DNA of 36,668 nt from Clostridium puniceum (GTDB taxonomy: Bacteria; Bacillota; Clostridia; Clostridiales; Clostridiaceae): contig NZ_LZZM01000207.1 in NCBI RefSeq assembly GCF_002006345.1, positions 1 through 36,668 on the forward strand, in the 5' to 3' direction. Of the stretch, positions 16,343 to 24,289 are shown piece after piece; position 1 is the stretch's first letter, and the number at the start of each line of letters is the position of its first letter. Both the position numbers and the translations under genes were made by a program. The notes under the pieces are model-generated. The model was not told where the DNA came from and searched no databases. It saw nothing but the letters and a program-made list of their open reading frames with translations.

Positions 16343-17365
16343 CTATTGCGCAAGTATCTCTCTCAAAACATCCTTACCGTGTATAATATCTAATAATTCA
16401 TCTTCTGTTCTTATTACGTTATTCTTAGACTTAAAGTATTTGTTCACTTTCTTTGCAAGCTCTTTAGAATCTCCGTCAAATGATGAAATAAAATCTATTA
16501 CACTACTACCTTCATATACTGTATAAAGGTAAGGCGCTATTATATATTTCACGTCGTAGAGCATGGAATCCTCAATCCAATAGTCAATATGAGAGAGTTT
16601 TACCTTCTTTTCCATAAGTTTTGTATAAAATTCTAAACCATCTTCAGTAGATTCCCAGAAGTCTATATATGCATAGTCAAATTGACTTAGGAACTCTTCG
16701 TTATAGTAGTCGAAAGCGTTGCCATGAATGATTTCTAATTTCTTATAGGTTCTAAACTGAGGTCTGATGTACTTTTCAAACAAATGGATGACGTCCTTAT
16801 TGAATTCAACTACCGTCACACTTTCTACATCATCTTTCAGCAGCCAAAGATATGGCAGGACTCCGATACCAAGTCCCATAGTCATACATTTTCCATGTCC
16901 TTTTTCAATTCCATCTCTCATGCTCTCTATTTCACTGATTGCAGGGGACATCCATACTGTATTATTTCCTTCTTTTAGAACCGGTAAATCAATATCTCTG
17001 TCAAAGTATCCTACAGGATGGTAGTGGAATAAGTATTTTCCTATTGGCTTATGGAAGTTCATGTTCATTAAAGTTCTTTTCTTGATGGTAGCTTTTTCAT
17101 ATCTTACGGTCTCAGAATACACACTGTCAAGTTTGATATCCCTATAATACGGATTATTGGTCAGGATTTTTAAGTCGTATTTTAATCTATCATAAGGAAC
17201 GTTATATTTTTTCAGTATTTCTATTAGTTTTTTTTCATTCTTAGGAGTAAGAATCATCTCAGTATAATTCAGAATATCAGTGACATACTCATTAACATTC
17301 ACCATGGACAGTATAAGTTTTTTCATTGCTATATTTAGTTCTGTATTTCTTTCAAATCTAATCAT
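16343..17365 (-). CDS. Unidentified protein with a methyltransferase (spermidine-synthase-like) fold
   Basis: A 340-residue soluble protein. Residues 1-100 are helical and unrecognised. Residues 155-250 carry a class I SAM-binding pattern: MTMGLGIGVLP (161-171, glycine loop), TVVEFNKDV with Glu187 at the end of strand 2, IIHGNAFDYY (212-221) and FDYAYIDFWES (229-239). This arrangement is closest in feel to spermidine-synthase-type Rossmann proteins, but their tetramer-forming N-domain and substrate Asp pair are not evident. Base composition differs from the surroundings: hand counts of 60 bases give 24 and 22 G+C here (16861-16920, 16981-17040) versus 13 in the neighbour (15781-15840). Together with independent promoter and terminator, this hints at horizontal transfer. 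The start has GAGGT 6-7 bases upstream. Confidence 0.6.
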   Translation of the reverse strand: MIRFERNTELNIAMKKLILSMVNVNEYVTDILNYTEMILTPKNEKKLIEILKKYNVPYDRLKYDLKILTNNPYYRDIKLDSVYSETVRYEKATIKKRTLMNMNFHKPIGKYLFHYHPVGYFDRDIDLPVLKEGNNTVWMSPAISEIESMRDGIEKGHGKCMTMGLGIGVLPYLWLLKDDVESVTVVEFNKDVIHLFEKYIRPQFRTYKKLEIIHGNAFDYYNEEFLSQFDYAYIDFWESTEDGLEFYTKLMEKKVKLSHIDYWIEDSMLYDVKYIIAPYLYTVYEGSSVIDFISSFDGDSKELAKKVNKYFKSKNNVIRTEDELLDIIHGKDVLREILAQ

Positions 17366-17410
17366 TTATTACCTCGAATCTACGTAAAATATAAAAAATA
17401 CGTTTTTTTG

Positions 17411-17440
17411 ATAATACCATATTTTATACATCTTTCGTAA
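17411..17440 (-). promoter_or_regulatory. Candidate promoter of the methyltransferase-fold gene
   Basis: On the minus strand: TTACGA (17440-17435), 18 bases, then TATTAT (17416-17411) preceded by TGG, which makes an extended -10. Divergent from the V-ATPase promoter at 17568-17596. Confidence 0.4.
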
Positions 17441-17567
17441 GTATTAAATATTGTTTTTCATCTATACGTTATGGATTTGAATTTATGGAAATAAATAAAA
17501 GTATTAAATAAATTAAAATACTTTATAGATAAATAACATAATTTTTGTAGCTTAAGGTCAAAAATAA

Positions 17568-17596
17568 TTGTAAAAACCATATAGACCGTGTATAAT
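17568..17596 (+). promoter_or_regulatory. Sigma-A promoter of the V-ATPase operon
   Basis: TTGTAA at 17568-17573, 17-base spacer, TATAAT at 17591-17596. Transcription would begin near 17603, leaving a leader of about 70 bases before the first gene. Confidence 0.65.
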
Positions 17597-17675
17597 AGAC
17601 GTTATGAAGTAATTAATACCATATAGAAGGATAGATAAATTACTTTTCCGAATTGACGCATGAGGAGGTTATATT

Positions 17676-18002
17676 GTGGCATTAAAAGCAATTGAAGAAA
17701 TTAAAAACTCCGAAATAGAAGCAGAAGAAATAGTAAAAAATTCATCAGCAGAAGCAAAAGAAATGATTAAAAAATCGGTAGCATATGCACAAAATCAATA
17801 TGAGGATATTTTGCTTAAAGGTAAAGAGAGAGCAGCTATTATTATTAATGAAGCTGTTGAAAGTGGAAATAAAGAAGCAACGCCTATTTTAGAAAAAGGT
17901 GAAAAAGAATCAAGAGATATAAGAAATATATCAGAAAAGAAAAAAAATAAAGTTGTTAAATTAGTGGTTGAAAGGATAGTGGGAATTCATGGCAATAGTT
18001 AA
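17676..18002 (+). CDS. ntpF: V-type ATP synthase subunit G/H (peripheral stalk)
   Basis: A 108-residue, nearly all-helical protein rich in Ala, Glu and Lys (AIEEIKNSEIEAEEIVKNSSAEAKEMIKKS), as expected for the coiled-coil peripheral stalk subunit that pairs with subunit E and holds the catalytic head against rotation. It is the first gene of the operon, the position of ntpF in Enterococcus hirae. GTG at 17676 is preceded by GAGGAGG at 17662-17668. Its end overlaps the start of subunit I by 14 bases, indicating translational coupling. Confidence 0.85.
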   Translation: MALKAIEEIKNSEIEAEEIVKNSSAEAKEMIKKSVAYAQNQYEDILLKGKERAAIIINEAVESGNKEATPILEKGEKESRDIRNISEKKKNKVVKLVVERIVGIHGNS

Positions 18003-19941
18003 AATGAATAAATTCACATTATTAGCCTTTGAATCAAAAAAAGAAAAGCTCCTTGAAAAGTTACAAGCTTTTTCAAATGTTGAGTTTATTAATTTGCAAG
18101 ATGAAAATTTTTTGGAAAACAATAAAATTCTTAAAGATTTGACGAAGGATCAAATTGATTCTAATATGGCAAAATGTGAAGAACAATTATTAAAAGTTAA
18201 ATATTCAATAAAGTTCTTAGAAAACTATCTGCCTAAACAATCGTTAATAAAATCTTTACGTCAAGAAAAGATTTCTTTAACTATGTCAGAACTCGAAGAT
18301 AAAGTCTTAAAAAGTAATTGGGAAGCAATTTATGAAAAAATAAAACAAAAAGATAGTCAATTAACGAATTTAGATAATGAGAAGATGAGGCTTAAAGGAA
18401 GTGTTGAAAAATTAATACCTTATGAAGGATTTAATGCCTCTTTAAGTTCTTTAAAGGAATTAAAACGAACTTCATATTTTTTAGGCAGCGTTCCGAATAG
18501 TTGTGAAGAAAATATTATAAATGATTTAAATGATTGTTATATAGAAATAATGTCTAAGGATGATAAAGAAACTTATTTTTTTGCATTAGCTCATAAGGAA
18601 AATGAAATGAACGTTTTAGATTCTCTTAGAACTTTTGGATTTACTCCATTTAAGTCTGAGGAAGAGGACATTCCTTTAAAATTGATTCATGATTATAATG
18701 AGAGGGTATCACTTATTGGTGCAGAAAAATTTATAATAAAAGAGGAGTTGGCTGGTTATGATGAAGAAATGAAAGTAATACAGTTAGCTTATGAATATTA
18801 TACTAATTTAATTTTAAGAAAAAATATTAGTACTAATTTTTTAAAGACAGAAAATGTTTCTTTAATACAAGGATGGATACCTGTTAGTAAAAATGATGAA
18901 TTTACAATAATAACTGAAAATATTTTAGGTGAGGACTATTATTTAAATTTTGAAGAAGTAAAAGAGGAAGAAATAGATGACATTCCTATTCAATTAAAAA
19001 ATAATGATTTAAATGAATCCTTTGAAGCTGTTACAGGAATGTATAGTTTACCTAAGTATAATGATATAGATCCAACTCCATTTGTAACGCCATTTTATTT
19101 AACATTTTTCGGAATGATGGTTGCAGATGCTGGATATGGATTATTAATGCTTATATCAACTCTTTTATCACTAAAATTTTTCGAATTTCAGGATAAAACC
19201 AAGAAGATGGTCAAATTTTTTATGTATTTAAGCTTTCCAACAATTACATTTGGTTTAATGTACGGATCAGTATTTGGAGATATAATAAAATTTACGGGGT
19301 TAATTGATACTGGTAAAGATTTTATGACAATATTGGTATTGTCGCTTGCATTTGGTGTTATACAAATATTCTTTGGACTCGGAATAAAAGCTGTTTTATT
19401 GATTAAAATGGGTAGGTCATTAGATGCCTTTTTTGATGTAGGTTCTTGGGTTATAACTTTAATTTCTATTGGAGGAATAGTAGCAGGAGTAATGTTAAAC
19501 ATATCTATGCTAAAAACGATATGTAGCTTTTGGGGAATAGCAGGTGCAATTCTTATAGTAGCTACTCAAGGAAGAGCAGCAAAGACAATAGGCGGTAAAA
19601 TAGGTAAAGGTTTATATGACTTATATGGTATTACAAGTTATCTTGGTGATTTAATATCATATTCAAGACTTATGGCTATAGGCCTAGCGGGTGGATCTAT
19701 AGCAGGTGCAATTAATATGGTTATAAAAATGATTCCAGGACCAATTGGAACATTTGTTTTAGGTTCATTACTATTTGTAATATTTCAAGCAGTAAACTTA
19801 TTATTATCATTATTAAGTGGATATGTTCATACTTTGAGACTTACTTATGTAGAATATTTTTCGAAGTTTTATGATGGTGGAGGAAGACCATTTAAGCCAT
19901 TTGAAGCCCAAAATAAATATATTAATTTAAAGAGAGATTAG
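17989..19941 (+). CDS. ntpI: V-type ATP synthase subunit I (membrane stator, a-subunit)
   Basis: A 650-residue protein. Residues 1-345 are a cytoplasmic helical domain binding the peripheral stalks. The rest holds about 7-8 transmembrane helices forming the ion half-channels beside the rotor ring. Two arginines central to ion transfer are visible: Arg560 in LISYSRLMAIGLAGG and Arg617 in SGYVHTLRLTYVEYF. They are spaced like the essential pair of homologous a-subunits. TPFVTPFYLTFFGMMVADAGYG, the family signature opening the membrane part, is near 363-384. The start ATG lies inside the end of the preceding stalk gene. Length matches NtpI (about 660). Confidence 0.93.
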   Translation: MAIVKMNKFTLLAFESKKEKLLEKLQAFSNVEFINLQDENFLENNKILKDLTKDQIDSNMAKCEEQLLKVKYSIKFLENYLPKQSLIKSLRQEKISLTMSELEDKVLKSNWEAIYEKIKQKDSQLTNLDNEKMRLKGSVEKLIPYEGFNASLSSLKELKRTSYFLGSVPNSCEENIINDLNDCYIEIMSKDDKETYFFALAHKENEMNVLDSLRTFGFTPFKSEEEDIPLKLIHDYNERVSLIGAEKFIIKEELAGYDEEMKVIQLAYEYYTNLILRKNISTNFLKTENVSLIQGWIPVSKNDEFTIITENILGEDYYLNFEEVKEEEIDDIPIQLKNNDLNESFEAVTGMYSLPKYNDIDPTPFVTPFYLTFFGMMVADAGYGLLMLISTLLSLKFFEFQDKTKKMVKFFMYLSFPTITFGLMYGSVFGDIIKFTGLIDTGKDFMTILVLSLAFGVIQIFFGLGIKAVLLIKMGRSLDAFFDVGSWVITLISIGGIVAGVMLNISMLKTICSFWGIAGAILIVATQGRAAKTIGGKIGKGLYDLYGITSYLGDLISYSRLMAIGLAGGSIAGAINMVIKMIPGPIGTFVLGSLLFVIFQAVNLLLSLLSGYVHTLRLTYVEYFSKFYDGGGRPFKPFEAQNKYINLKRD

Positions 19942-19954
19942 GAGGAAATTTAAA

Positions 19955-20443
19955 ATGGAAATGACATGGATTCAATTTCTTATGGAGAATAACGGAGGAT
20001 TTATTTTAGGGGCACTAGGAGTGGCATTAGCTGCTGGAATGTCAGGAATAGGATCAGCTAAAGGTGTAGGTATAGCGGGAGAGGCAGCAGCAGGATTATT
20101 ATCAGAACAACCTGAAAAATTTAGTAAAGCATTAATTCTTCAATTATTACCAGGTACACAAGGACTTTATGGTTTTGTAATTGGATTATTAGTACTTCGT
20201 CAATTGAAACCAGAAACAACACTTGCACAAGGGGTATATCTATTATTTGCGTGTTTGCCAATAGCAATTGTGGGATTATGGTCAGCAATAGCACAAGGTA
20301 AAACATCTGCAGCGGGTATGCAAATATTAGCTAAAAAGCCAGAACAAAATACTAAGGGAATACTCTTAGCTGCAATGGTTGAAACATATGCAATATTAGC
20401 ATTCGTTGTATCATTCTTATTAGTAAATTCCGTATTTAAATAA
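19955..20443 (+). CDS. ntpK: V-type ATP synthase subunit K (16-kDa rotor proteolipid), sodium type
   Basis: A 162-residue membrane protein with four helices (a duplicated hairpin) that builds the rotor ring. The ion-binding residues of E. hirae NtpK (Leu61, Thr64, Gln65, Gln110, Glu139) all appear with a constant shift of four: Leu65, Thr68 and Gln69 in LPGTQGLYG, Gln114 in IAQGK, and Glu143 in VETYA. Only the second hairpin carries the carboxylate, as in NtpK. This predicts Na+ rather than H+ coupling. AGGAGG lies 13 bases after the subunit I gene. Positions were counted from the sequence. The reference ligands are established from NtpK structure work, and the ion choice here is inference. 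Confidence 0.95.
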   Translation: MEMTWIQFLMENNGGFILGALGVALAAGMSGIGSAKGVGIAGEAAAGLLSEQPEKFSKALILQLLPGTQGLYGFVIGLLVLRQLKPETTLAQGVYLLFACLPIAIVGLWSAIAQGKTSAAGMQILAKKPEQNTKGILLAAMVETYAILAFVVSFLLVNSVFK

Positions 20444-20461
20444 GATTAGGATGTGAAAATA

Positions 20462-21049
20462 ATGGCTAGTATAAATAATTTAACTTCTAAAATTATTAAA
20501 GACGCAGAAGATAAGAAGGAAGTTATACTATCAGAAGCTGAAAAAGAAAGTAAGAAAATAATTGATAAAAAAATAGAAGAAGCAAAAGCAGCTGAAAAAA
20601 TTATAATAGAAAAAGCTGAGATTGAAGCTGTTTCAAAAAAAGAAAGAATAATTTCAAATGCACATCTTCAAGCAAGAAATGAAAAATTGAAAGCAAAACA
20701 AGAAGTTATAAGTGAAATTTTTCAATCTACTGTAGAAGCTCTTTGCAGCATATCAGAAGATGATTTTAAGAATTTTGTTAAGACTGCAATTTTAAATAGT
20801 AACATTACAGGTAAGCAAAAGATCATTTTAAATAATGAAGGTAAGAAAATTATTTCTGAAGCTGTATTATTAGAAATAAATAAGGAACTTAAATCAAAAG
20901 CAAGTGTAAATTTAAGTGAAGAAACTGGCAATTTTAAAGGTGGATTTATATTAGAAAAAGAGGGTATAGAAATAAATAATACTTTTGAAGCTTTAGTTAA
21001 TTCATTAAAGGATGATTTAAGTCAAGAAGTAGCAAGAGAGCTTTTTTAG
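20462..21049 (+). CDS. ntpE: V-type ATP synthase subunit E (peripheral stalk)
   Basis: A 195-residue protein: residues 1-95 form one long Lys/Glu/Ala-rich helix (coiled-coil stalk, pairing with subunit G/H), and the rest is a compact globular domain that contacts the head (ETGNFKGGFILEKEGIEINNTFEALV). The frame is also open from a GTG at 20453, but the AGG at 20448-20450 is only two bases from it and 11 from the ATG at 20462, so I take the ATG. The length fits NtpE (about 200). Confidence 0.88.
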   Translation: MASINNLTSKIIKDAEDKKEVILSEAEKESKKIIDKKIEEAKAAEKIIIEKAEIEAVSKKERIISNAHLQARNEKLKAKQEVISEIFQSTVEALCSISEDDFKNFVKTAILNSNITGKQKIILNNEGKKIISEAVLLEINKELKSKASVNLSEETGNFKGGFILEKEGIEINNTFEALVNSLKDDLSQEVARELF

Positions 21050-21065
21050 TTAAGGAGGTTAGCTA

Positions 21066-22067
21066 ATGGATAAAATGATATTTAATCAAGTTATACCAAG
21101 AATTAGAGTATATGAGACAGAACTCCTTGATAAATCAAAATTGGACAGAATGATTGATGCAATCACTGCAGATGAAGCTTTGAAGGTGCTTCAAGAAACA
21201 GAATATGGAAATCTTATAGGAAGTATTAAAAGTGCAGATGATTATGAAATCATACTAGGTGATGAATTAAAGAGATTATTTAATGTAATGTATGAAATAA
21301 GTCCGGTGAAAGTTCTTGTTGATTTAATGAGTATTAAATATGATTACCACAATATAAAGGTGATTTTAAAAGGAATGTTCCTTAAAGAAGATTTATCTTA
21401 TTTAATAGTACCTGTTGGAAGTTTAGAGTATTCAAAATTAAAGGGATTAATCGAAAATAGGAATTTAAGTGAGTTCCCGCAAATTATAAAAGAAGGCATT
21501 AATGAGACTATATCTAGTTTTGAAAATACTAATGATTCTCAAATGATTGATATTATATTAGATAAATATATGTTTAAATCATTAATACATATTAAGAATG
21601 AAATAAATGATACTTTTATTGACAAATATGTAGCAGCGCTGATTGACTCTACAAATTTGAAAACTCTTTTAAGAGTAAAAAAGCAAAATAAAGATAGAGA
21701 ATTTTTAAAAGCTGTTATTATTGAGGGCGGCTCAATAGACAGTGATAAATTTTTAGATATGCTAAATGATGAAATACAAAATATATCTACTAAACTTGCA
21801 ACTAGTAATTATGCAGAATTTATAAAAAGTGGGATAGAATATTATGCTAAAACAAGTTCAGTAAGTCTCTTAGAAAAATTACTTGATAATTTTATAATGA
21901 ATATTATGAAAGATGCAAAAATAATACCTTTTGGTGTTCAGCCAATACTAGCTTATATTTATGCTAAAGAAACAGAACTAAAAATTATAAGAATTATAAT
22001 GGTTGGTAAAATAAATGATATTTCTGGAGAATTAGTAAGAGAAAGGCTGCGTGATATTTATGTTTAA
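21066..22067 (+). CDS. ntpC: V-type ATP synthase subunit C (d-type rotor/stalk coupler)
   Basis: A 333-residue all-helical soluble protein, the size of NtpC (about 330). It forms the funnel that joins the central axle (subunits D and F) to the proteolipid ring. Typical features are NQVIPRIRVYETELLDKSKLDRMI at 7-30, DYHNIKVILKG near 92-102, and the late PFGVQPILAYIYAKETELKIIRIIMVGK near 288-315. TAAGGAGG lies just ahead of the ATG. Its 3' end overlaps the next gene by 8 bases. Confidence 0.92.
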   Translation: MDKMIFNQVIPRIRVYETELLDKSKLDRMIDAITADEALKVLQETEYGNLIGSIKSADDYEIILGDELKRLFNVMYEISPVKVLVDLMSIKYDYHNIKVILKGMFLKEDLSYLIVPVGSLEYSKLKGLIENRNLSEFPQIIKEGINETISSFENTNDSQMIDIILDKYMFKSLIHIKNEINDTFIDKYVAALIDSTNLKTLLRVKKQNKDREFLKAVIIEGGSIDSDKFLDMLNDEIQNISTKLATSNYAEFIKSGIEYYAKTSSVSLLEKLLDNFIMNIMKDAKIIPFGVQPILAYIYAKETELKIIRIIMVGKINDISGELVRERLRDIYV

Positions 22068-22377
22068 GAAAATAGGTGTAGTTGGAGATAAAGATTCAGT
22101 TTTAGCATTTAAGGCTCTAGGAATAGATGTTTTTCTAGTAACGCATAGTGATGAAGCAAGGATAACTGTTGATAAATTAGCCCAGAATGATTATGCAGTT
22201 ATATTTGTAACTGAACAAGTTGGGGAGGGGATACAAGAAACAATTGAAAGATATACTAGACAAATGCTTCCGGCTGTAATACTAATTCCAAGTAATCAAG
22301 GAACATTAAATATAGGTATGCAAAAAATAAATAATAACGTAGAAAAAGCTGTAGGCATTAATATCTTAGGCGATTAG
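22060..22377 (+). CDS. ntpG: V-type ATP synthase subunit F (central axle)
   Basis: A 105-residue Rossmann-like protein of the central rotor shaft, beginning FKKIGVVGDKDSVLAFKALGIDVF, the standard start of this subunit. An upstream GTG at 22051 is in frame, but family alignment and the conserved first strand favour ATG 22060, which overlaps the end of subunit C by 8 bases. It occupies the position of ntpG in the E. hirae operon. A 142-base gap holding an interspersed repeat separates it from subunit A. Confidence 0.9.
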   Translation: MFKKIGVVGDKDSVLAFKALGIDVFLVTHSDEARITVDKLAQNDYAVIFVTEQVGEGIQETIERYTRQMLPAVILIPSNQGTLNIGMQKINNNVEKAVGINILGD

Positions 22378-22378
22378 A

Positions 22379-22499
22379 AATTCACAATGAAAGATAAAAT
22401 CTATTTGAAGAAATATTAATAAAAAACTGTTTTTTATCCTTAACTGTTCATTGATAATTGTCACAGAATACCTATAAGAGGTATTAACTGTTAACTGAA
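22379..22499 (+). repeat. Interspersed repeat, copy 2 (inside the V-ATPase operon)
   Basis: The left end AATTCACAATGAAAG (from 22379) resembles the TTGACAATGA end of the other copies. Then comes a hairpin with arms ATAAAAAA (22419-22426) and TTTTTTAT (22430-22437). The right end TTAACTGTTCATTGATAATT is at 22440-22459, followed by a second TTAACTGTTAACTGA at 22484-22498, 20 bases before the GTG of subunit A. It fills the only large gap in the operon. Confidence 0.65.
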
Positions 22500-22519
22500 G
22501 AAAGGCAGGGGTTGAAAAG

Positions 22520-24289
22520 GTGAAGACCGGAAAGATAATTAAAGTTTCAGGACCTTTGGTAGTTGCCGAAGGTATGGATGAAGCAAATATATATGACGTT
22601 TGTAAGGTTGGACAAAATGGACTTATTGGTGAAATTATCGAAATGAGAGGCGATAAGGCATCAATCCAAGTATACGAAGAAACATTAGGAATAGGACCCG
22701 GAGATTCAGTGGTAACTACTGGAGAGCCATTAAGTGTGGAACTTGGGCCGGGACTTATTGAATCAATGTTTGATGGAATACAAAGACCGCTAAATGCATT
22801 TATGGAAGCAGCACAATCTAACTTCTTGAAAAAAGGTATTTCAGTTCCATCATTAAATAGAACTAAAGAGTGGAGCTTTAAGAGCATTGTAAAAGTTGGA
22901 GATGAAGTAGTACCTGGAGTTGTTATTGGAACAGTTCAGGAAACTGCGGTTGTTGAACAAAGAATAATGATACCAGTAGGGATCGAAGGTAAGATTAAGG
23001 AAATTAAAGATGGAGAATTCACAGTTACTAAAACTATTTGTGTTGTTGAAACTACAAATGGAGATAAAGAAGTAACATTAATGCAAAAATGGCCAGTAAG
23101 AAAAGGTAGACCATATGTAGCAAAAATTAATCCAGTTGAACCAATGCTTACAGGACAAAGAGTTATAGATACATTTTTCCCAGTAGCTAAAGGTGGAGCA
23201 GCTTCAATTCCAGGTCCATTTGGAGCTGGAAAAACAGTTACACAGCATCAAATTGCTAAATGGGGAGATACTGAAATAGTTGTTTATGTTGGCTGTGGAG
23301 AACGTGGTAACGAAATGACTGATGTTTTAAATGAATTCCCAGAACTAGTTGATCTAAAAACTGGAGAAAGTTTAATGATGAGAACTGTTCTTATAGCTAA
23401 TACTTCAAATATGCCAGTTGCAGCTAGAGAAGCTTCAATATATACAGGTATTACTATAGCTGAATATTTCAGAGATATGGGATACTCAGTATCAATTATG
23501 GCAGATTCAACTTCAAGATGGGCAGAAGCTTTAAGAGAAATGTCTGGTAGACTCGAAGAAATGCCAGGAGATGAAGGATATCCAGCATATTTAGGATCAA
23601 GACTTGCAGAATATTATGAAAGAGCTGGAATGGTTAAATGTTTAGGTGATGAAAATAGAATAGGATCGATTACAGCAATTGGTGCAGTATCACCACCTGG
23701 AGGAGATATTTCAGAGCCAGTTTCACAATCTACCCTTAGAATTGTTAAAGTTTTCTGGGGATTAGATGCGGGTCTTGCTTATCAAAGACATTTTCCAGCA
23801 ATTAATTGGTTGAGTTCATATTCATTATATGCAGATACTGTTGATAATTGGATGAATGAAAATGTTGAAGAGGATTTTGGAAAACTTAGAATAGAAGCTA
23901 TGACTTTGCTTCAAGAAGAAGCCAGCCTTCAAGAAATTGTAAGACTTGTTGGTATCGATGCACTTTTAGAAAAGGATAGATTAAAGCTTGATGTAGCTAA
24001 ATCTATAAGAGAAGATTACTTGCAACAAAACAGTTTCCATGAAGTTGATACTTATACTTCATTAAATAAACAATATAAAATGTTAAAGCTTATTATTGAA
24101 TATAAGAGAGAAGCTGAAAGAGCCTTAGAAGCAGGAGTTTATTTAAGCAACATATTAGAGCTTGAAGATTTAAAAGATAGAATTGCAAGAAGTAAATATA
24201 TAAATGAAAAAGATTTAAAAAATATAGATCAAATTTTGATAGATTTAAAAGCAGCAATTGAAGACCTTATAAACAAAGGAGGCCATTAA
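22520..24289 (+). CDS. ntpA: V-type ATP synthase subunit A (catalytic)
   Basis: The 589-residue catalytic subunit; three copies alternate with subunit B in the head and bind ATP. The Walker A motif GPFGAGKT is at 232-239; EYFRDMGYSVSIMADSTSRWAEALREMSGRLEEMP contains the Walker B strand and arginine-rich loop. The bulge domain characteristic of A-type/V-type catalytic subunits is present (residues about 110-200), which separates it from F-type beta. The GTG start gives the standard N-terminus (KTGKIIKVSGPLVVAEG); AGGGG at about 22507-22511 is the ribosome binding site. The stop is directly adjacent to the ATG of subunit B. Confidence 0.97.
   Translation: MKTGKIIKVSGPLVVAEGMDEANIYDVCKVGQNGLIGEIIEMRGDKASIQVYEETLGIGPGDSVVTTGEPLSVELGPGLIESMFDGIQRPLNAFMEAAQSNFLKKGISVPSLNRTKEWSFKSIVKVGDEVVPGVVIGTVQETAVVEQRIMIPVGIEGKIKEIKDGEFTVTKTICVVETTNGDKEVTLMQKWPVRKGRPYVAKINPVEPMLTGQRVIDTFFPVAKGGAASIPGPFGAGKTVTQHQIAKWGDTEIVVYVGCGERGNEMTDVLNEFPELVDLKTGESLMMRTVLIANTSNMPVAAREASIYTGITIAEYFRDMGYSVSIMADSTSRWAEALREMSGRLEEMPGDEGYPAYLGSRLAEYYERAGMVKCLGDENRIGSITAIGAVSPPGGDISEPVSQSTLRIVKVFWGLDAGLAYQRHFPAINWLSSYSLYADTVDNWMNENVEEDFGKLRIEAMTLLQEEASLQEIVRLVGIDALLEKDRLKLDVAKSIREDYLQQNSFHEVDTYTSLNKQYKMLKLIIEYKREAERALEAGVYLSNILELEDLKDRIARSKYINEKDLKNIDQILIDLKAAIEDLINKGGH

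Noticed and set aside
22366..22887. 173-codon minus-strand frame opposite subunit A
   Set aside because: Antisense shadow of the highly conserved ntpA 5' region; its translation resembles no protein and runs into the repeat.
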